From Cristatella mucedo (taxonomy: Eukaryota > Bryozoa > Phylactolaemata > Cristatellidae), in assembly GCA_009760855.2 (NCBI GenBank), contig WPIO01000238.1:1-64000 (forward strand): a stretch of 64,000 bases of DNA. The letters are read 5' to 3'. Every line of letters starts with the position of its first letter. Position 1 is the stretch's first letter. This document shows, one piece after another, positions 1 to 11,075 of this stretch. Made by a program: the position numbers and the translations under genes. Under the pieces are notes generated by a model that did no database searches, was not told the DNA's origin, and saw only the letters and a list, made by a program, of their open reading frames with translations.

Positions 1-904
1 AGAAATGCATTGTTCTTTCTTGTGAGCGTGGTTAGGCAACTTCAGACTGTTCAACTGCCGTTGAGCGGGTGCAAACAAGATCAGGCTTCCGCAGAGCGCC
101 TTCAGTCGTTCTGTCCTATTAAGTTGCTGCTGCTGGCATGCGCTGCTTAAAGCCGCATCTAAAGCATAACCGTTCGGAGGCGTCGAGAAAACGCTGCAGC
201 TTGTGAGAGTAGCTCTCCCTTATCTGCCAGGACCGGCCTAGGTCCAGCGATCGATACGATCTCCAAAGCAAAAAAGGTCACGTCTGAATAGTCCCTGCCA
301 AGGGAGCACGTGTGGAGCTGGCTGTGAGTTTGGCAGCCTTCGCTGTTCGTGACGAAAACACTCGGTCAACGCGTCCATTCAGAGCAATCAGAATGCCACA
401 TGCTTGTTGTCCTGAAGTGCGTTGACCTTCTTTTGTTCGTCTCTTCTGCCTGGGATCCCCGTCACAGCTATTCAAGCGACACACTAGCTGCTCGTCAAAT
501 CGTGTTGGCAGTCATTCGCCCCGCTCTTGCATTCTTCTATTCTTGTTGCTGCTGTTGTCGCTTCTGCTGCCGCTCCTCACTCGCCGCTGCTGCATCTGCT
601 CCACACCGTTGATCCCTGCTATTAACCGTCTGCAGACGATGGCGCTGCGAGCTGATGCTACTGCTAATGCTGCTTGAGCTCGACTGCCGAACATGCACTG
701 CTGCTCATGCAATTGGCATGTGCGAATGCTAGTGCTACCAGCCCTGGTGTGTTAATTGAGTCTAAGCATTGGTGATTGCTCTCAGTATGGGCAAATGCCT
801 TCACATTCGTGTGCAAAATCCTCTGAGTGGACGACAGTTTATCAGTGTGCTCACGATTTCGTACTAGAATCATTAATATGTACGTTAGTATAATACGTAC
901 TAGA
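1..904. other. No gene recognised
   Basis: Mixed-composition sequence with short open frames on both strands but no recognisable protein, exon pair or RNA gene. The earlier exons of the KIND-domain gene at 2075 would be expected here or beyond the left edge. I searched for the N-lobe part of that domain and did not find it. Confidence 0.4.
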
Positions 905-912
905 CGGGCTGT

Positions 913-1525
913 CACAAATGCATGGACTAATTTGAATTTTTTATCCCTCTCTCAGCAAGCTCAAATTTTCGTGATATTATGTAGCTAAACGTGGGCAGAC
1001 TTGACTGCGGTCCTGTGTCGGCCATCTAGTGAAAGTTCATCAAGAAACAGTACAAAGGCTACAAGAGATATGCTGGCCGAGTCCATGTTAAAGATTCAGT
1101 CAGCGAACTCTATCCCTTTCTAGGTGCTTTACATTTGCTGTGGAGGAAGCACGATCGAATGGTTAGTGGTAGCTTGCTTAACAAACAACAAGAATAACGT
1201 TGTTAGGGGTGACATGCACAGGGTCAGGTTACTGGCAGATGCACAGTGTCACAAGAATAAGCACGTGAAAGACAAATAGCAGGCACCCACTGAATGCTGT
1301 CGTAAATGTGTGGGTTTTTAGTTTTTTTTAATTTGGACAAGTCAGCAGATGTCGATGTCGTTACACAGACCGGGAGTGAGTTCCAGGCTTTGTGAGCATA
1401 CAAACTGAAGGTCTCCAAAGGATGTGAGGTTTGTACGAGATGTAGGTAAATAATTAGATTCCGAAAAGCGTGTGGTACGATGCTTAGCCTGGTGGGGTAG
1501 TGTATCTGATCTACTACTTCCGTAC
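913..1525 (-). mobile_element. LINE family A, 3' fragments
   Basis: Read on the minus strand, about 1525-1230 encodes the C-terminal tail of a non-LTR retrotransposon ORF2: the conserved AWNSLPVCV stretch and the downstream KKTKNPHIYDS region correspond to AWNSLPTCVRT and KTHLFRTAF of the better copy at 20.9 kb. About 1165-1090 is the family 3' untranslated end (CTTTCTAGGTGCTTTACATT on the plus strand). A separate short piece at about 913-1015 matches the internal region around 15.05-15.13 kb, so this is a composite of two truncated copies. It carries stops and is not functional. Confidence 0.7.
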
Positions 1526-2074
1526 TACTCACTACGTCGACTGCTCTACGAAGTCTGTTAGCTAGTGAATACGTACCGAAAGCATCTTATGCTTTTAGTT
1601 CGCTAAACAAAGCTCTACTGCGTAGCAACCACACTGCCTATGTGGCTTTGTGGAGCTTCAGGCTGATGTTTCGTTGGATTACTTGATACATTGGTTTATA
1701 ATTTTAATTTTTATTAGTTTGGAAAGTTTCTTTGAAAAGACTCATCGAGAGATTCCCGCAGCAAGTGACATAGCACGTGCTCAAACTATCTATATGTAAT
1801 AAATTATACATCTGCACGGTGCCCCGCGAGAACTGAACGTCTGTTTGGGCGCTTTACATATGCCATGGGGTTCGAGCCAACGACCTAGGTTTTCAAATAT
1901 ACTCACCTTGACCTCTGTTGAGGCGAGAACCTTGACCAATGCGCCAAACCAGCGCTGCGTCTAGCTTCCTCTGCTCGCTCTCGCGTATGATGCTTGCGAC
2001 GTGCCTGCAGGTCTACACAGCGAGAGCGTAGCCCAACTCAAGCAGGTCTTTCACGGCATTTATTTCTCTAATAG

Positions 2075-2306
2075 GGTCACGTGTACTCTCTCGGAAGCAC
2101 AATGCTAATGGCCGCTCACTATAGCGTACCCGATGGTGGCAAGACGAAGCACTCACGAAGACTCAGCGACCTGCTGGCCGACATGACGGAAGGCGACTAC
2201 GATGCGCGCGCAGATCTTGATCGAGTGCTCGCAGAATGCGACGCGCATATGCGCGGCCGCTCCTCGAACGACGATTGCCGCTCAATGGTTGCCAGTGCTC
2301 GAAGCA
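2075..2306 (+). CDS. Exon of a KIND-domain protein (PTPN13/FRMPD2-like)
   Basis: The frame (GGT CAC GTG TAC...) contains VYSLGSTMLMAAHYSVP and then SRRLSDLLADM, DARADLDRVLAECDAHMR and SMVASAR. This matches, in order and spacing, the C-terminal half of the KIND domain (kinase non-catalytic C-lobe) of PTPN13 and FRMPD2-type scaffold proteins, which is a protein-interaction module without kinase activity. A pyrimidine-rich acceptor ends in TAATAG at 2074, and the exon ends at a consensus donor A|GTAAGT (2307). Entry phase is 0 and exit phase is 1. The exit phase fits the next exon at 3492, where A plus GT gives Ser. If this were a first exon, translation could start at 2102 or 2108, but KIND domains need an N-terminal half, so an upstream exon is more likely. 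PTPN13 versus a related KIND protein cannot be decided without the FERM, PDZ or phosphatase exons. Confidence 0.72.
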
Positions 2307-2389
2307 GTAAGTCACCGGTGGGCAGCTGGCGAGCTGAGCGTGCGAGAGCTAGTCATCGGCCGAGTGAGGGCTTTTAACGGGGTCACTCA

Positions 2390-2392
<3 letters not shown>

Positions 2393-2455
<63 letters not shown>

Positions 2456-2573
2456 CCCCTTTCTCTCTCCTCTCTCTCTCTCTTTCTTTCTCCTCTCTCT
2501 CTTTCTCTCCTCTGTCTCTCTCCTCTCTCTCTCTCCCCTTCTCTCTCCTCTCTCTTTCTTTCTCTCTCTGACA
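2393..2573. repeat. (CT)n microsatellite
   Basis: About 180 bp of CT repeats with CCCC, TTTC and CTCCTC interruptions, starting about 90 bp inside the intron after the KIND exon. Open frames across it are pure Leu-Ser or Arg-Glu artefacts. Confidence 0.95.
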
Positions 2574-2599
2574 CCATTGGTGGCGCTGTGTGCTTCCGC

Positions 2600-3260
2600 C
2601 GCGAGATGCAGAGCGAGCAATCTTTCTCTTTTATTACTGCAAGCTGTAATTGGGATCTTGAAATTACAATAACATCAAGAATAGTACAATATTTGCATAT
2701 CGTCGAAAGAGAAAGGGGAAGCTCTTTCTAGTCCCTCTGAAAGTCATGCTGGAAAGGAAGCGCTTTTTCCGGCTTTTAAATAGTTGCCTGCGTCATTTAA
2801 ATAGTCTTCTGTGTCCTTTAATACTCAACGGATCAACCGAACTGCGTCAACCGATCGGCGGCCAGGCGCCAGCAGCAGAAGCTACGAGATGCAATAACCG
2901 AGCATTATGGGGCCTAAGCAGATTTCGCACTGCTAAAATATGCCAGCAGGCTGGCAATCACAAAAACGCTGTGCTTTCCTGCGTTTGTTTTCTTAGCTTT
3001 TCTGGAAATATGGGCGCGTCCAGAAAATGCTGTTTAGCGACACGCTACGTACGAATAGAGTTAAGATGGACTGTAGCCTGGTAACCACCTTAGCCCGCGC
3101 TAACAATAGCTCGACACTTGGCGCATACACACTGGCAGAATATTAGTTTTGCATGCACAGCACGAGGCGCTTAACAAGGTTTCTATTTCATAAGCCATCG
3201 ATAGTGAGCTGTGGTTGGATTTCGGCCTCGAGTATAGTTAATTTAAAACGTAGCGTAGTA
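2600..3260. other. Intron sequence, no feature
   Basis: Lies between the two linked exons at 2306 and 3492. An open frame at 2746-3084 has no recognisable domain and atypical composition. No RNA gene was seen. Confidence 0.4.
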
Positions 3261-3264
3261 TGAT

Positions 3265-3410
3265 GGTTTGTCCCAGTGGTAGTGTGCTCATCTTTAATGA
3301 CCAAATAGAATAAATAAAAATAACCAGGTTGCGGACTCGAGTCTTGTGGCACATGTAAAGTTCTTCGATAGAGATTAGGCTCTTTTAGGGTGGTATACAA
3401 ATGAATTGTA
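3265..3410 (+). mobile_element. tRNA-derived SINE, family S2
   Basis: Has a tRNA-like head (CCCAGTGGTAGTGTGCTCAT) with a box-B-like GGACTCGAGTC, then the family body GCACATGTAAAG, GATAGAGATTAGGCTCTTTT and a tail GGTGGTATACAAATGAA. It matches the copies at 29.06 and 29.92 kb, with a short AT-rich insertion between the head and box B. It sits in the intron between KIND-gene exons. Confidence 0.6.
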
Positions 3411-3491
3411 CTTATATTTAGTGAAACAGCGAACTTAACTTCACTGTAACCGTAACTTGAGTCTGCGAATTCTTCCGTTGAACGTTAATAG

Positions 3492-3805
3492 GTGACGATT
3501 CCGCTGCGACGCCTGCCACTGGAGAGCCACCACAGTCTACGAGTTTTTCGTATCCTACACTAACTATAGGAAATCTTCACGAGCGTACCGACGGAGTCAC
3601 TGCAACCGCCAGTGCTGCTGCTGCTGTTGCGGCCTCCTCCGATGACTTCCGCTCAGCTGTTCGCAGGGATGCTTCCGGCACGGACGTCAGCGGCAGCAGC
3701 AGCGCCAGCGATCCGCCTGCCACTCCGGCACTCGGCGGTGGCACAAAGAGAGAGCTCGGTTTCGGCAACACGCCCGACGCCTCCAGCTCAATAGCAGCGC
3801 CAAAG
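3492..3805 (+). CDS. Second exon of the KIND-domain gene: Ser/Ala/Thr-rich linker
   Basis: An open frame of 104 codons begins with GT after an AG acceptor (TTAATAG, 3485-3491) and ends at AAG|GTATTC (3806). Entry phase 1 and exit phase 0 match the exon at 2075-2306, so the codon AGT is split across the intron. The product is low-complexity: SDDSAATPATGEPPQST, an Ala run AAAAVAASSDDF, SGSSSASDPPATP and a basic KRELGF. This suits the disordered linker that follows KIND in PTPN13-like proteins. Local G+C and CpG are clearly higher than in the flanking introns. The overlapping minus-strand frame (3577-3771) is its antisense shadow. Confidence 0.6.
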
Positions 3806-5135
3806 GTATTCGTCGCGCGCGTTTTCTCGCCCAGGCGAAAATGTAACGCAGTGCATCTGCGTCACTAACTCAGCAAAGCCGTCCTGACTAAGCGCGCGCG
3901 TTACGCAGGCGAGTTTTCCATAGCGTGTGCAAAGCGCTTGAAGTAAGCAGTGCGATGAAATTTGACGCGGTGTGAAGAACTTTGTAATCTCGAGTATTCG
4001 AAAAAATCGCCCTGATGGGGCGGCGTTCAGTACTGCCAGGCTCTCGGCTGGGGGGGGGGGGCTATTAGCCTTGGAAGACCGACTCTAGATACTTCTCAGG
4101 CGTTCTGGAGATTTTGGTGTTCAGCTTTAAGGTGTGAGGAACCGCTTTCATTTTTCTTTTGACAAGGCCCAGATGGCTGCTGAAACGGCGCACCTAGAGT
4201 ATTCGCGTTCAGCGTCGGCTTATTGGGAGATCGTAATTATTTTAGATGCACTAAAGAGTAAAATAGTTTTAGACGCATCTCACAGCGGTGCATCCTCGGC
4301 GTTCAGCTTCGGGCCTCCCAACACACGTGATCAACCAACTTCTTTTTTTGGCAAGGTCTACAGATGCCCCCGCGGACTTTCGCTACATCAGGTTCACACC
4401 GAAAATGGAACGGCCCAATGGAGGTCCCAGAAATCTTAGACGAGCGGCTCGCGTCGAAGACAAGAGCGTCTTGAGCGCGTGTTTCCAGCGTTACTGCAGC
4501 GTTATCCAACGTTATTACAGCATTATCCAAAGTTAAGGTTATCGATTTGACTCGGCTGTGCTAAATTTGCCTGCTCGGTGGCGTAAGTCCGGCGCTCAGC
4601 TTCAGTCTATCCAAATGGCGGCGGCCGCGGAGAGACGTGCCAACTTCTTCCTTAAACGGGCCTAAAAATGCGTGCGGGCGGCTCATCGAAATAGCAGAGG
4701 CGCAATTAGAGAGCTTTACCAACGCAAGAAGCTGTGGCGCTTCGCGGTTTGTCTCCACAGCAGTAGACACAGTAGTGACAGCGAGCCTACGCCAGGACCT
4801 GAAAAGGCATTTCTCGCGCACGCAGATTCTTCGTCGTTACGCTAAATCCATTGATTCCATTCGATCCATTGAGGCGGGAGGCTAAAAAAAAGCCTTTCTC
4901 GATTCCTCCGACTGCCGACGTGCTAGAGCATTTACCCTTAAAATTAGCTCAGTTGACCACTAAGCTGGCGTGGCTGATCGCTACCCAACCGTAGCGATTC
5001 GCCCGAGCGAGTCTTATTACTAGTCACATTACGTCACAGCTAGTAGCTAGCACTAGCTCCCGTACGCTCTAATCTGTCACGACGTTGTGGTGAAAGGAGA
5101 ATCATGTCGCCTTAAAGTGACGGGCATGGCCTTTG
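3806..5135. other. Intron/intergenic, no gene recognised
   Basis: Contains a run of 12 G at 4050-4061 and several short open frames on both strands (4134-4439, 4288-4536, 4637-4885 and their antisense) with no domain and no convincing splice pairing. Nothing else was seen. Confidence 0.4.
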
Positions 5136-5139
5136 TTCG

Positions 5140-5630
5140 GTCAGCCACTGGACCGAGGCTTCCTGCCGAAGATCGATTTGTCTTACACTTTTCGGAGTCC
5201 AACAGTCTGTCAATTCCTCGTACAAACCTCTAATCCTTTGGAGACCGTGCATTTCGTTCGTATGCTCCCACAGCCTGGAACTCCCTCCCGACCTACGTCA
5301 GAATATCCCCTGACATGACCACATTTAAAAAGAACTTAAAAACACACCTATTTAGGACAGCATTTAGTGGGTCCCTGTGATTTGTCCTTCATGTGCCTTT
5401 TCATGCTGACACTGTGCAAGCTGCCACTAACCACATTTGCATGCTGACCATGTGCATGTCACCCCTAACCATGTTATTCATTGTGTTTGTTTATCAAGCG
5501 TGATATTACTCACCATTCAATGGCATTTCCCTTTGCAGCAAATGTAAAGCGCCTAGAGAGAGATTGAGTTCTCTGAGGGCGCTTTATCAAGTGCATTATT
5601 ATTATTATTATTATTATTATTACACAAGTA
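5140..5630 (+). mobile_element. LINE family A, 3' end
   Basis: A 5'-truncated copy. The end of ORF2 runs from about 5185 (TFRSPTVCQF, then AWNSLPTY in another frame) to about 5370, followed by the 3' UTR with repeated GTGCATG/GCTGAC words. The terminal AAAGCGCCTAGAGAGAGATT is followed by GAGGGCGCTTTATCAAGTGC and an (ATT)n tail. It matches 21.66-22.10 kb closely. Confidence 0.85.
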
Positions 5631-5646
5631 CAGCGAAAATACTGAT

Positions 5647-5714
5647 CACCTCCTCCAATCACCTCCTCCAATCGTCTCCTCCAATCATCTCCTCAATCAC
5701 CTCCTCCAATCATC
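5647..5714. repeat. 14-bp tandem repeat
   Basis: Five imperfect units of CACCTCCTCCAATC, 25 bp after the LINE tail. One unit has lost a base. Confidence 0.9.
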
Positions 5715-5715
5715 G

Positions 5716-6745
5716 TTGCTATTAAATATTACCTTCTCCTAAGCAAATGCAACGTAGAAATGTAGGAAGTGCGCTTAAATGAGGGCCGGACACCCAACCA
5801 CTTTCTTTTACTTCAACTGAATTGAGCAGACGCTTGAATTGGAAGAACGAGCATAGGCTCTCACCTTTCAAAGATCTTAAGGCTGGAAAACGGGATGTCT
5901 GACGCAACACTTTTGGTGCTTATCTCGCGACGACGCCCATTCGTAGTCAGTAATTGGCCGCTTGAAAAAAAATGCTGATGCCGCACGGCCCATTTTCTGC
6001 CGACTTCGCGAGCACCTTAAGTCTAAAGCCACGTTTTCTCTGTCAAGACTCTCAACGACACAGGTATTATACCAAAAAAAGTGCATTTAATTTAGGGGGT
6101 TGCATCGATTTACGTCCCGCCTCACAGATTCCCTTGAAGTTTACTTTAACGAGAAGTGCAACGTAACGCGTAATGCGAGGGTAGAACTTGAAAATTCGTT
6201 TTTTGATTCCCCATGAATAAGATCTACGCGGGCAGCAATCTTTTCGGCTGACGCGTGCGTGAGAAATAAGCTTCTCATGTTCAACTCTGCCCTCAACGCC
6301 AGCACCCCAGTCAGCAGCCGTATCTGTCACGAAGGGACGACACGTCTCGATCGAGGCCGAAGAGCATGCGGTTGGTCGGCCGATTCTCGCATTCATCGGC
6401 CAGACTAGCCATGGAAACAGTGGAAACAGAAATCAATCGCTTCCTCACACGTGACTGGAAAGGTCTGTCATGGTCCCATAATTCACCGAGCAGGAAGGAT
6501 GCACGCCGGTAATCTATTATGAATCCGATTGCGTCTACTCAGCTTTAGTTAAACTGCCTCGGCTCGGGCTATGTCAAGGCCACTGATTGCCCAAGTTGCA
6601 CCGGCAAGCCGCTCAAGGCGCGAAGTTGAGTAGCTCTCGTCGACTAATGAGACGAGAGCTCGGTGAAACGCCAACGGTGCGAGGCTACTGCCCAATGTGA
6701 CAACTTTCGCCTTTACGACGTGATTTCGCTGCTCCACTGCTTCTT
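5716..6745. other. No gene recognised
   Basis: Short open frames on both strands (5722-5910, 5877-6086, 5972-6166, 6067-6396, 6549-6758) without domains or splice-linked partners. The kinase exons of the SYK-like gene were looked for on the minus strand and not found. Confidence 0.4.
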
Positions 6746-6749
6746 GGTC

Positions 6750-6895
6750 ATCGCCCACGAGGTAAGGTGCTCACTCTTAACGACTCGGGTCGTGGGTTCG
6801 AGTCCTGCAACAGGAAATCCGGTATTGATCACTACGAGTAGTGGTGCTAGCCGTTAAGGCTCTTCTGCAGCTCTGCAAATGAGGCTTTTAAATCA
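6750..6895 (+). mobile_element. tRNA-derived SINE, family S1
   Basis: The head GGTAAGGTGCTCACTCTTAA and a canonical box B GGTTCGAGTCC resemble a tRNA gene, but no cloverleaf closes. The body CTAGCCGTTAAGGCTCTTCT ending AGGCTTTTAAATCAGCTGA is shared with the copies at 18.2 and 19.77 kb. Confidence 0.7.
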
Positions 6896-7250
6896 GCTGA
6901 TTGTATACTACACTTTGTCCGCCAAACCTCGGTGAAACTGCTGAATGTCAACTAGCAAGGGTGGGCATGCACATTAATTGCATTTTCCGTACACGCGTAC
7001 TCGAATAGTGATTTGCTGTCAAGCTATCGTTTAGTACCACCTGTTATTGTGACCTGATTGCGACTTCGTTGGTTTTAGATGCACTTTTTGGAAGGCAGCA
7101 GCGGCGGTCAGCTGAACAAGGTTCGATAAGACGTCATCATCGCCCTCGCCTACCGTCCTCCACTAGCCGTGCACGAGCTCGATTATATGTGCAATTTGGC
7201 AAATCCAGTGTATTTGCTTCAACAGACGTCCGGTATATTCAAAATTGCAG

Positions 7251-7383
7251 ATGGTGCGCACAGCAAGTCCGCCGGCGCACAAGGGCCTCGGAGCGTCTGC
7301 CAGGCCACTGGCGGCCATCAGGGATGAGGGCATGCCTCGAACCTCGGCATTCTGTCAGGCTGTATCGGGTGACTCGACCGCTA
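7251..7383 (+). CDS. Possible third exon of the KIND-domain gene
   Basis: A frame of 44 codons follows an acceptor AAATTGCAG (ending at 7250) and stops at a donor A|GTAAGA (7384). Entry phase 0 matches the exit phase of the 3492-3805 exon. The product (MVRTASPPAHKGLGASARP...) is Ser/Ala-rich like the preceding linker, with no domain. The overlapping frames here are also open, and the only support is splice-site quality and phase, so this is tentative. No convincing next exon was found; a frame at 7500-7600 is phase-compatible but lacks a good donor. Confidence 0.3.
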
Positions 7384-7917
7384 GTAAGACCTGTCTGGGG
7401 TACGTACATGGTGGAATTCAAATGAGCCGCAGTCCTCTTTGTGTCCTCATTATGAAAACAAGCATTGTAAGCACTTAAACTGCTCAACTGGATGTCAGAT
7501 GAACTCTGCTGCGAGCGTCACCGCGCGGTGCGGTGCGCTGGCTGGAGGAGCTGGCTGTTCGCTCGGAGCCAGTCGTACGCGTACTGGGAGCTCTGGGCGA
7601 AGTCTAGAGTCGCACGTACTGGGAGCTTGAGTCACAGCCTCAGTAATTTTCCCAAAACGATTTAATATATGTAAAGAAAGGAAAGAATGAAAGAGTCCGT
7701 ATTGGTCTGAGCAGTTGAGTCTGCGACCTCGTTGATGGACGACTGTCGCCTAAGCTACTTACCAATGTTGACAGACATTCATCCATGCCCTTCCGCTCAC
7801 TCTCTTTTCGCCGTCACTTCTCCCTTTCCCTCTTTGCCATCATTCCTTCAACCACTTAGTTTCCCGATTCCTTGCTGTTACCACAGCCCCCATCGCACTC
7901 TTTCTCTCGCTCTATCT

Positions 7918-8245
7918 ATTATTCTCCTCTCTCTCTCTCTCTCTCTCTATCTCTCGCACGCTCTCTCTCTCTCTCTCTCGCTCTCGTTTTCCCTTCCTCA
8001 CTCGCTCTCATGCTCTCTCTCTCGCTCTCCCTTCCTCACTCGCTCTCATGCTCTCTCCAGCTCCCACTCACTCACTTTCTCTCTCTCTCTCTTCCTTCTG
8101 CTACGCTTCGACGCCGTCGGACTCATTTCTCTGAAAGCAAGGGAGGAGGGCGAGCACACACTCTTTCTTCTCACACTCCTTCACACACACTCTCTCTCTC
8201 TCTCTTTCTCACTCTCTCTAGCCCTCTCTCTCTAGCCCTCTCTCC

Positions 8246-8288
<43 letters not shown>
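7918..8288. repeat. (CT)n-rich tract with embedded unique segment
   Basis: Long CT repeats interrupted by CGCTCTCATG and CACACA words. At 8098-8152 there is a unique block (TGCTACGCTTCGACGCCGTC and GAAAGCAAGGGAGGAGG) that recurs after the CT tract at 63.51-63.57 kb. Encoded LSLSLS frames are artefacts. Confidence 0.9.
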
Positions 8289-8289
<1 letters not shown>

Positions 8290-8835
8290 AGCCCTTCATT
8301 GTGCTGCTCGTTGACTCAAAAGGTTCTGCTATGGCTATGTAGGCTCATTAACGAAATTCTTCAAAGGAAGCCGCTTGTGTTTGTGCCTAGACGCGGAGCC
8401 GGCAATCTGGACGGCTTAGACCGTTGGCTGGGACCAGGGTCTGCACTTGGTACTGGAAAGCTGACTGTGCATTTCTGGACCAAGTTGTCACCATGTCAAG
8501 CCTACACCGTACGAAAGCGATAAAGGGAGATGGTCGCTAAGCCTCTCGAGAAATTCCATACTGTTGCACTCTCAATCTTTTGTTATTCAACGGGCGTCCA
8601 TTTTGGACGTCTGGCGACCAAGCACTGCATATGCCTGCCGAGGCTGAACACGTGCCATCTGTTGACTCCAGAGTTAGAGCGCGAAGGCTCAGCATTTGGG
8701 ACTGGTGCCGTCAAGAAGTAACTTCGAGGCAGATTGTCGTCGACGCGTAAGCATTTCAAAGAAGATCCGGGACCGCTACGGGGCGCTGTGCTGCTTATCG
8801 AACAAAAAGAGAACAAGAAGAGAAGGAAACGCAAC
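8289..8835. other. No gene recognised; expected site of the next SYK-like exons
   Basis: The minus strand directly after the C-SH2 exon shows no sequence resembling the rest of an SH2 domain. Plus-strand frames at 8299-8523 and 8530-8721 have no recognisable domain. Confidence 0.4.
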
Positions 8836-9007
8836 CGTCTTGGCTTCGGCACGTGTGCTGATAAAGACGTAGACGTCTTTCGGCGGCCTCCGCTCCATCC
8901 CGAGTGATGGTGCCGTGAAACCACGGTTGCTTATTGTGCAGGCCGACTTTAACCAAGTTGATCAGCATGGAGCGACGTGAGGCTAGCACCTCCTCGAGCT
9001 TGGAGCT
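8836..9007 (-). CDS. SYK: SYK/ZAP70-like kinase, exon 3: inter-SH2 helix and start of C-SH2
   Basis: An acceptor TCTTTGCAG precedes the exon (first base 9007, phase 0). The frame begins SSKLEEVLASRRSMLINLVK and reaches NKQPWFHGTITRDGAEAAE. The Leu/Glu-rich part aligns almost residue for residue with the coiled inter-SH2 linker of SYK/ZAP70, and PWFHGTITR is the start of the C-terminal SH2 domain. Entry phase 0 equals the exit phase of exon 2 (11428). The 3' limit is uncertain: the frame stays open (ERRLRLYQHTCRSQDG...) past a weak GT at 8835-8834, which I use as a provisional donor because it would leave a DG at the place where SH2 domains have DG before FLLR. The family's FLVR-arginine of C-SH2 and the kinase domain are not in this exon. 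Confidence 0.72.
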
Positions 9008-9520
9008 CTGCAAAGACGCGAATTTGAAGCCAATGAGAGAGCCGAGCTGAGAACGACAGCACCAAGTGAATAGGACTAACTTTCGAAGCAGCCTGAGGCC
9101 ATCAAGAAACTGAGCAAGCAGCTCAACAAGGCACCTCGAGTGAGCGTCGGCAGCTCATTTGAGCAATCATTTGACCGTGGGCAGATAATTGAATGCAAGG
9201 AGCCCATATTACCGAGCAGAGCATACGTAACTGTTCACACGGCTCAACTGAACAGCAAGACGCTCGAAGGATTGCTAGAGCCACAAATGCTGCTATCAGA
9301 GAAACTCTCCCCGCCTCCTTTCAGCCGGAGTACAGAGGCAGGAAATGATTCGGGTATATGTCGCCAGTAATTGAGGGCACAATCACGCAAGAATATGAGC
9401 TTCACCACTGCCAGTGCATCACCTTGGACCTCCATGTCAAGAGTCGCAGACTATCACCGTACGTGCGAAGCACTCCCGTTTTTCAGAGCTGAATTGGTGC
9501 GAATGAAAACGAAAACAACG

Positions 9521-10806
9521 TAATGTGTAATGTAATGTAATGTATCTCCGTCTGTAACTCCACAAAGTTATAGAGACCATGTGGGTGTTACACAGGAGAG
9601 TTTTATATAGCCCACTCACAGCCCAAGCGGCTTTCGGTACGCATTCGGTAGCCAACAGACTTCGTCTCACGCAACGAAGAGAAAGTATGAAGCATAGTAG
9701 AGTCAGGAGAGCACTTGAGGTAGTGAGTAGCATAGAACTAGCAGCTCAGAACCGCCGAAATGGATGTGCCATAGTCGGCAGTAGGGGAGTAGTTGTCGTT
9801 GCGTAAGAATCTTGGAAGCAAGTTCCACAGTCTAGGACCTGCAGAGCTAAAGCTTCTGTCGCCAACTGTCTTTAAGCTGATGAACGGGACAGCTAATTTA
9901 TTGTCCACACAGGACCTGAGGGCACGAACAGGCTAAAACTGATGCAGCAGTTCAGCTAGGTACGAAGGAGCCAAGCCGTGGCGGGCCTTGTGGGTCAGAC
10001 TATGAACTTTGCTCTGTATCCGTTGCTCAACCGTCAGCCATCCTAGCTCTTTTAGCAAAGGAGACACGTGCTCAAACCGCTGGAACTTGAAGACTAGCCT
10101 TGCAGCCATATTCATTGTCCGCTGTGGTGGCATAATAGCTTTCTTCGGCAGCCCAACCAAAAAGGAATTACAATTATCAAGCCGAAACAGAACTAAAGAG
10201 CTAGTTCTATTTTAACAAGCCACTGTGGGAGACAGCTCCTAATCTTGGATATAAATCGAATGTGTTGGCTAGCTGTAGAGGCAGACTTCTGAATGAAGCT
10301 TTTGAAATTAAGGCAGCTATCGCATTTCGAGCTTACACCTAATTTCGAGCAAGTGGTGATGGTTGCACAATAGGATCACATAGTAGAAGAGCCAAGCCTT
10401 TAAATCCAGCCACACGCTTAGGGGTTCCTATGAGCAGTAGTTTGGTTTTATCATAATCTAATTTCAGGAAGTTTTCCGACATCCAGGATCGAATATCGGC
10501 AAGGCAAGCATACAGTTTCTCAGTTGCCGCAGCAGATTCCGACGGTTTAAATGACAAATACAACTGAGTATCGTCAGCATAGAAGTGATATCCTTTTCCA
10601 TGGGCGTTAATCACCTTACCCAGAGGTTGTGTATAAATGGAGAACAGCAAGGGACCGAGTACAGACCCTTGAGGGACTCCACAGGTGACCCTTCTCGTGT
10701 CTGAGACCTGACCCCCACACAACACGGATTGAACAGTATCAGACAAGTATGATTTAAACCACGCCAGTGCTTCGTCTGCCAGACCGATCGTTGTTCTCAA
10801 TCCCCC
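9521..10806 (-). mobile_element. LINE family B, 5'-truncated copy
   Basis: The minus-strand frame 10812-10339 encodes reverse transcriptase with GVPQGSVLGPLLFSIYTQPL and the catalytic YADDTQLYL, then RSWMSENFLKLDYDKTKLLL. The C-terminal part lies at 10160-9933 (LGWLTVEQRIQSKVHSL, APSYLAELLHQF). The 3' end is GGAGTTACAGACGGAGATAC followed by ATTACATT repeats. It starts at LRTTIGLADEAL, so the 5' half is missing, and the C-terminal part is in a different frame. It lies within the SYK-like intron 2, in the same orientation as that gene. Confidence 0.9.
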
Positions 10807-10959
10807 AGGCATGGTGTATCAGCAAAGTGGCTCCGCATGAATAGAGAGCGTTGTGAGGGCATGGCTTCGCAAAGAAATTTGCTAATCTTTCGCATCAGCT
10901 GAAGGCGTTGCATCATCGACTGCTTCGACCCTCTCACGTGCATTCCGCCCTGGTTTGGT

Positions 10960-11075
10960 TCAGGGGTCAATGTGCTCCAGCACCTTTGACGATAGGGCAA
11001 GATCCCTTCAGCATATGCAAGGCGCCTGGATAGAGATTAAGTTCTCTTAAGATGATAGACCTAATTAAATAATAT
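10960..11075 (+). mobile_element. SINE family S2, partial
   Basis: GCATATGCAAGGCGCCTGGA followed by TAGAGATTAAGTTCTCTTAA is the S2 body. The tRNA-like head (GGGGTCAATGTGCTCCAGCA) is degenerate. Confidence 0.55.

Noticed and set aside
6750-6810. tRNA gene
   Set aside because: Box B is good but no acceptor stem or cloverleaf closes, and the segment is repeated with a shared tail, so it is a SINE head.
7069-7240. Exon-like segment after GTTGGTTTTAG (MHFLEGSSGGQLNK)
   Set aside because: Only 14 codons, no domain, and not needed for phase between the KIND-gene exons.
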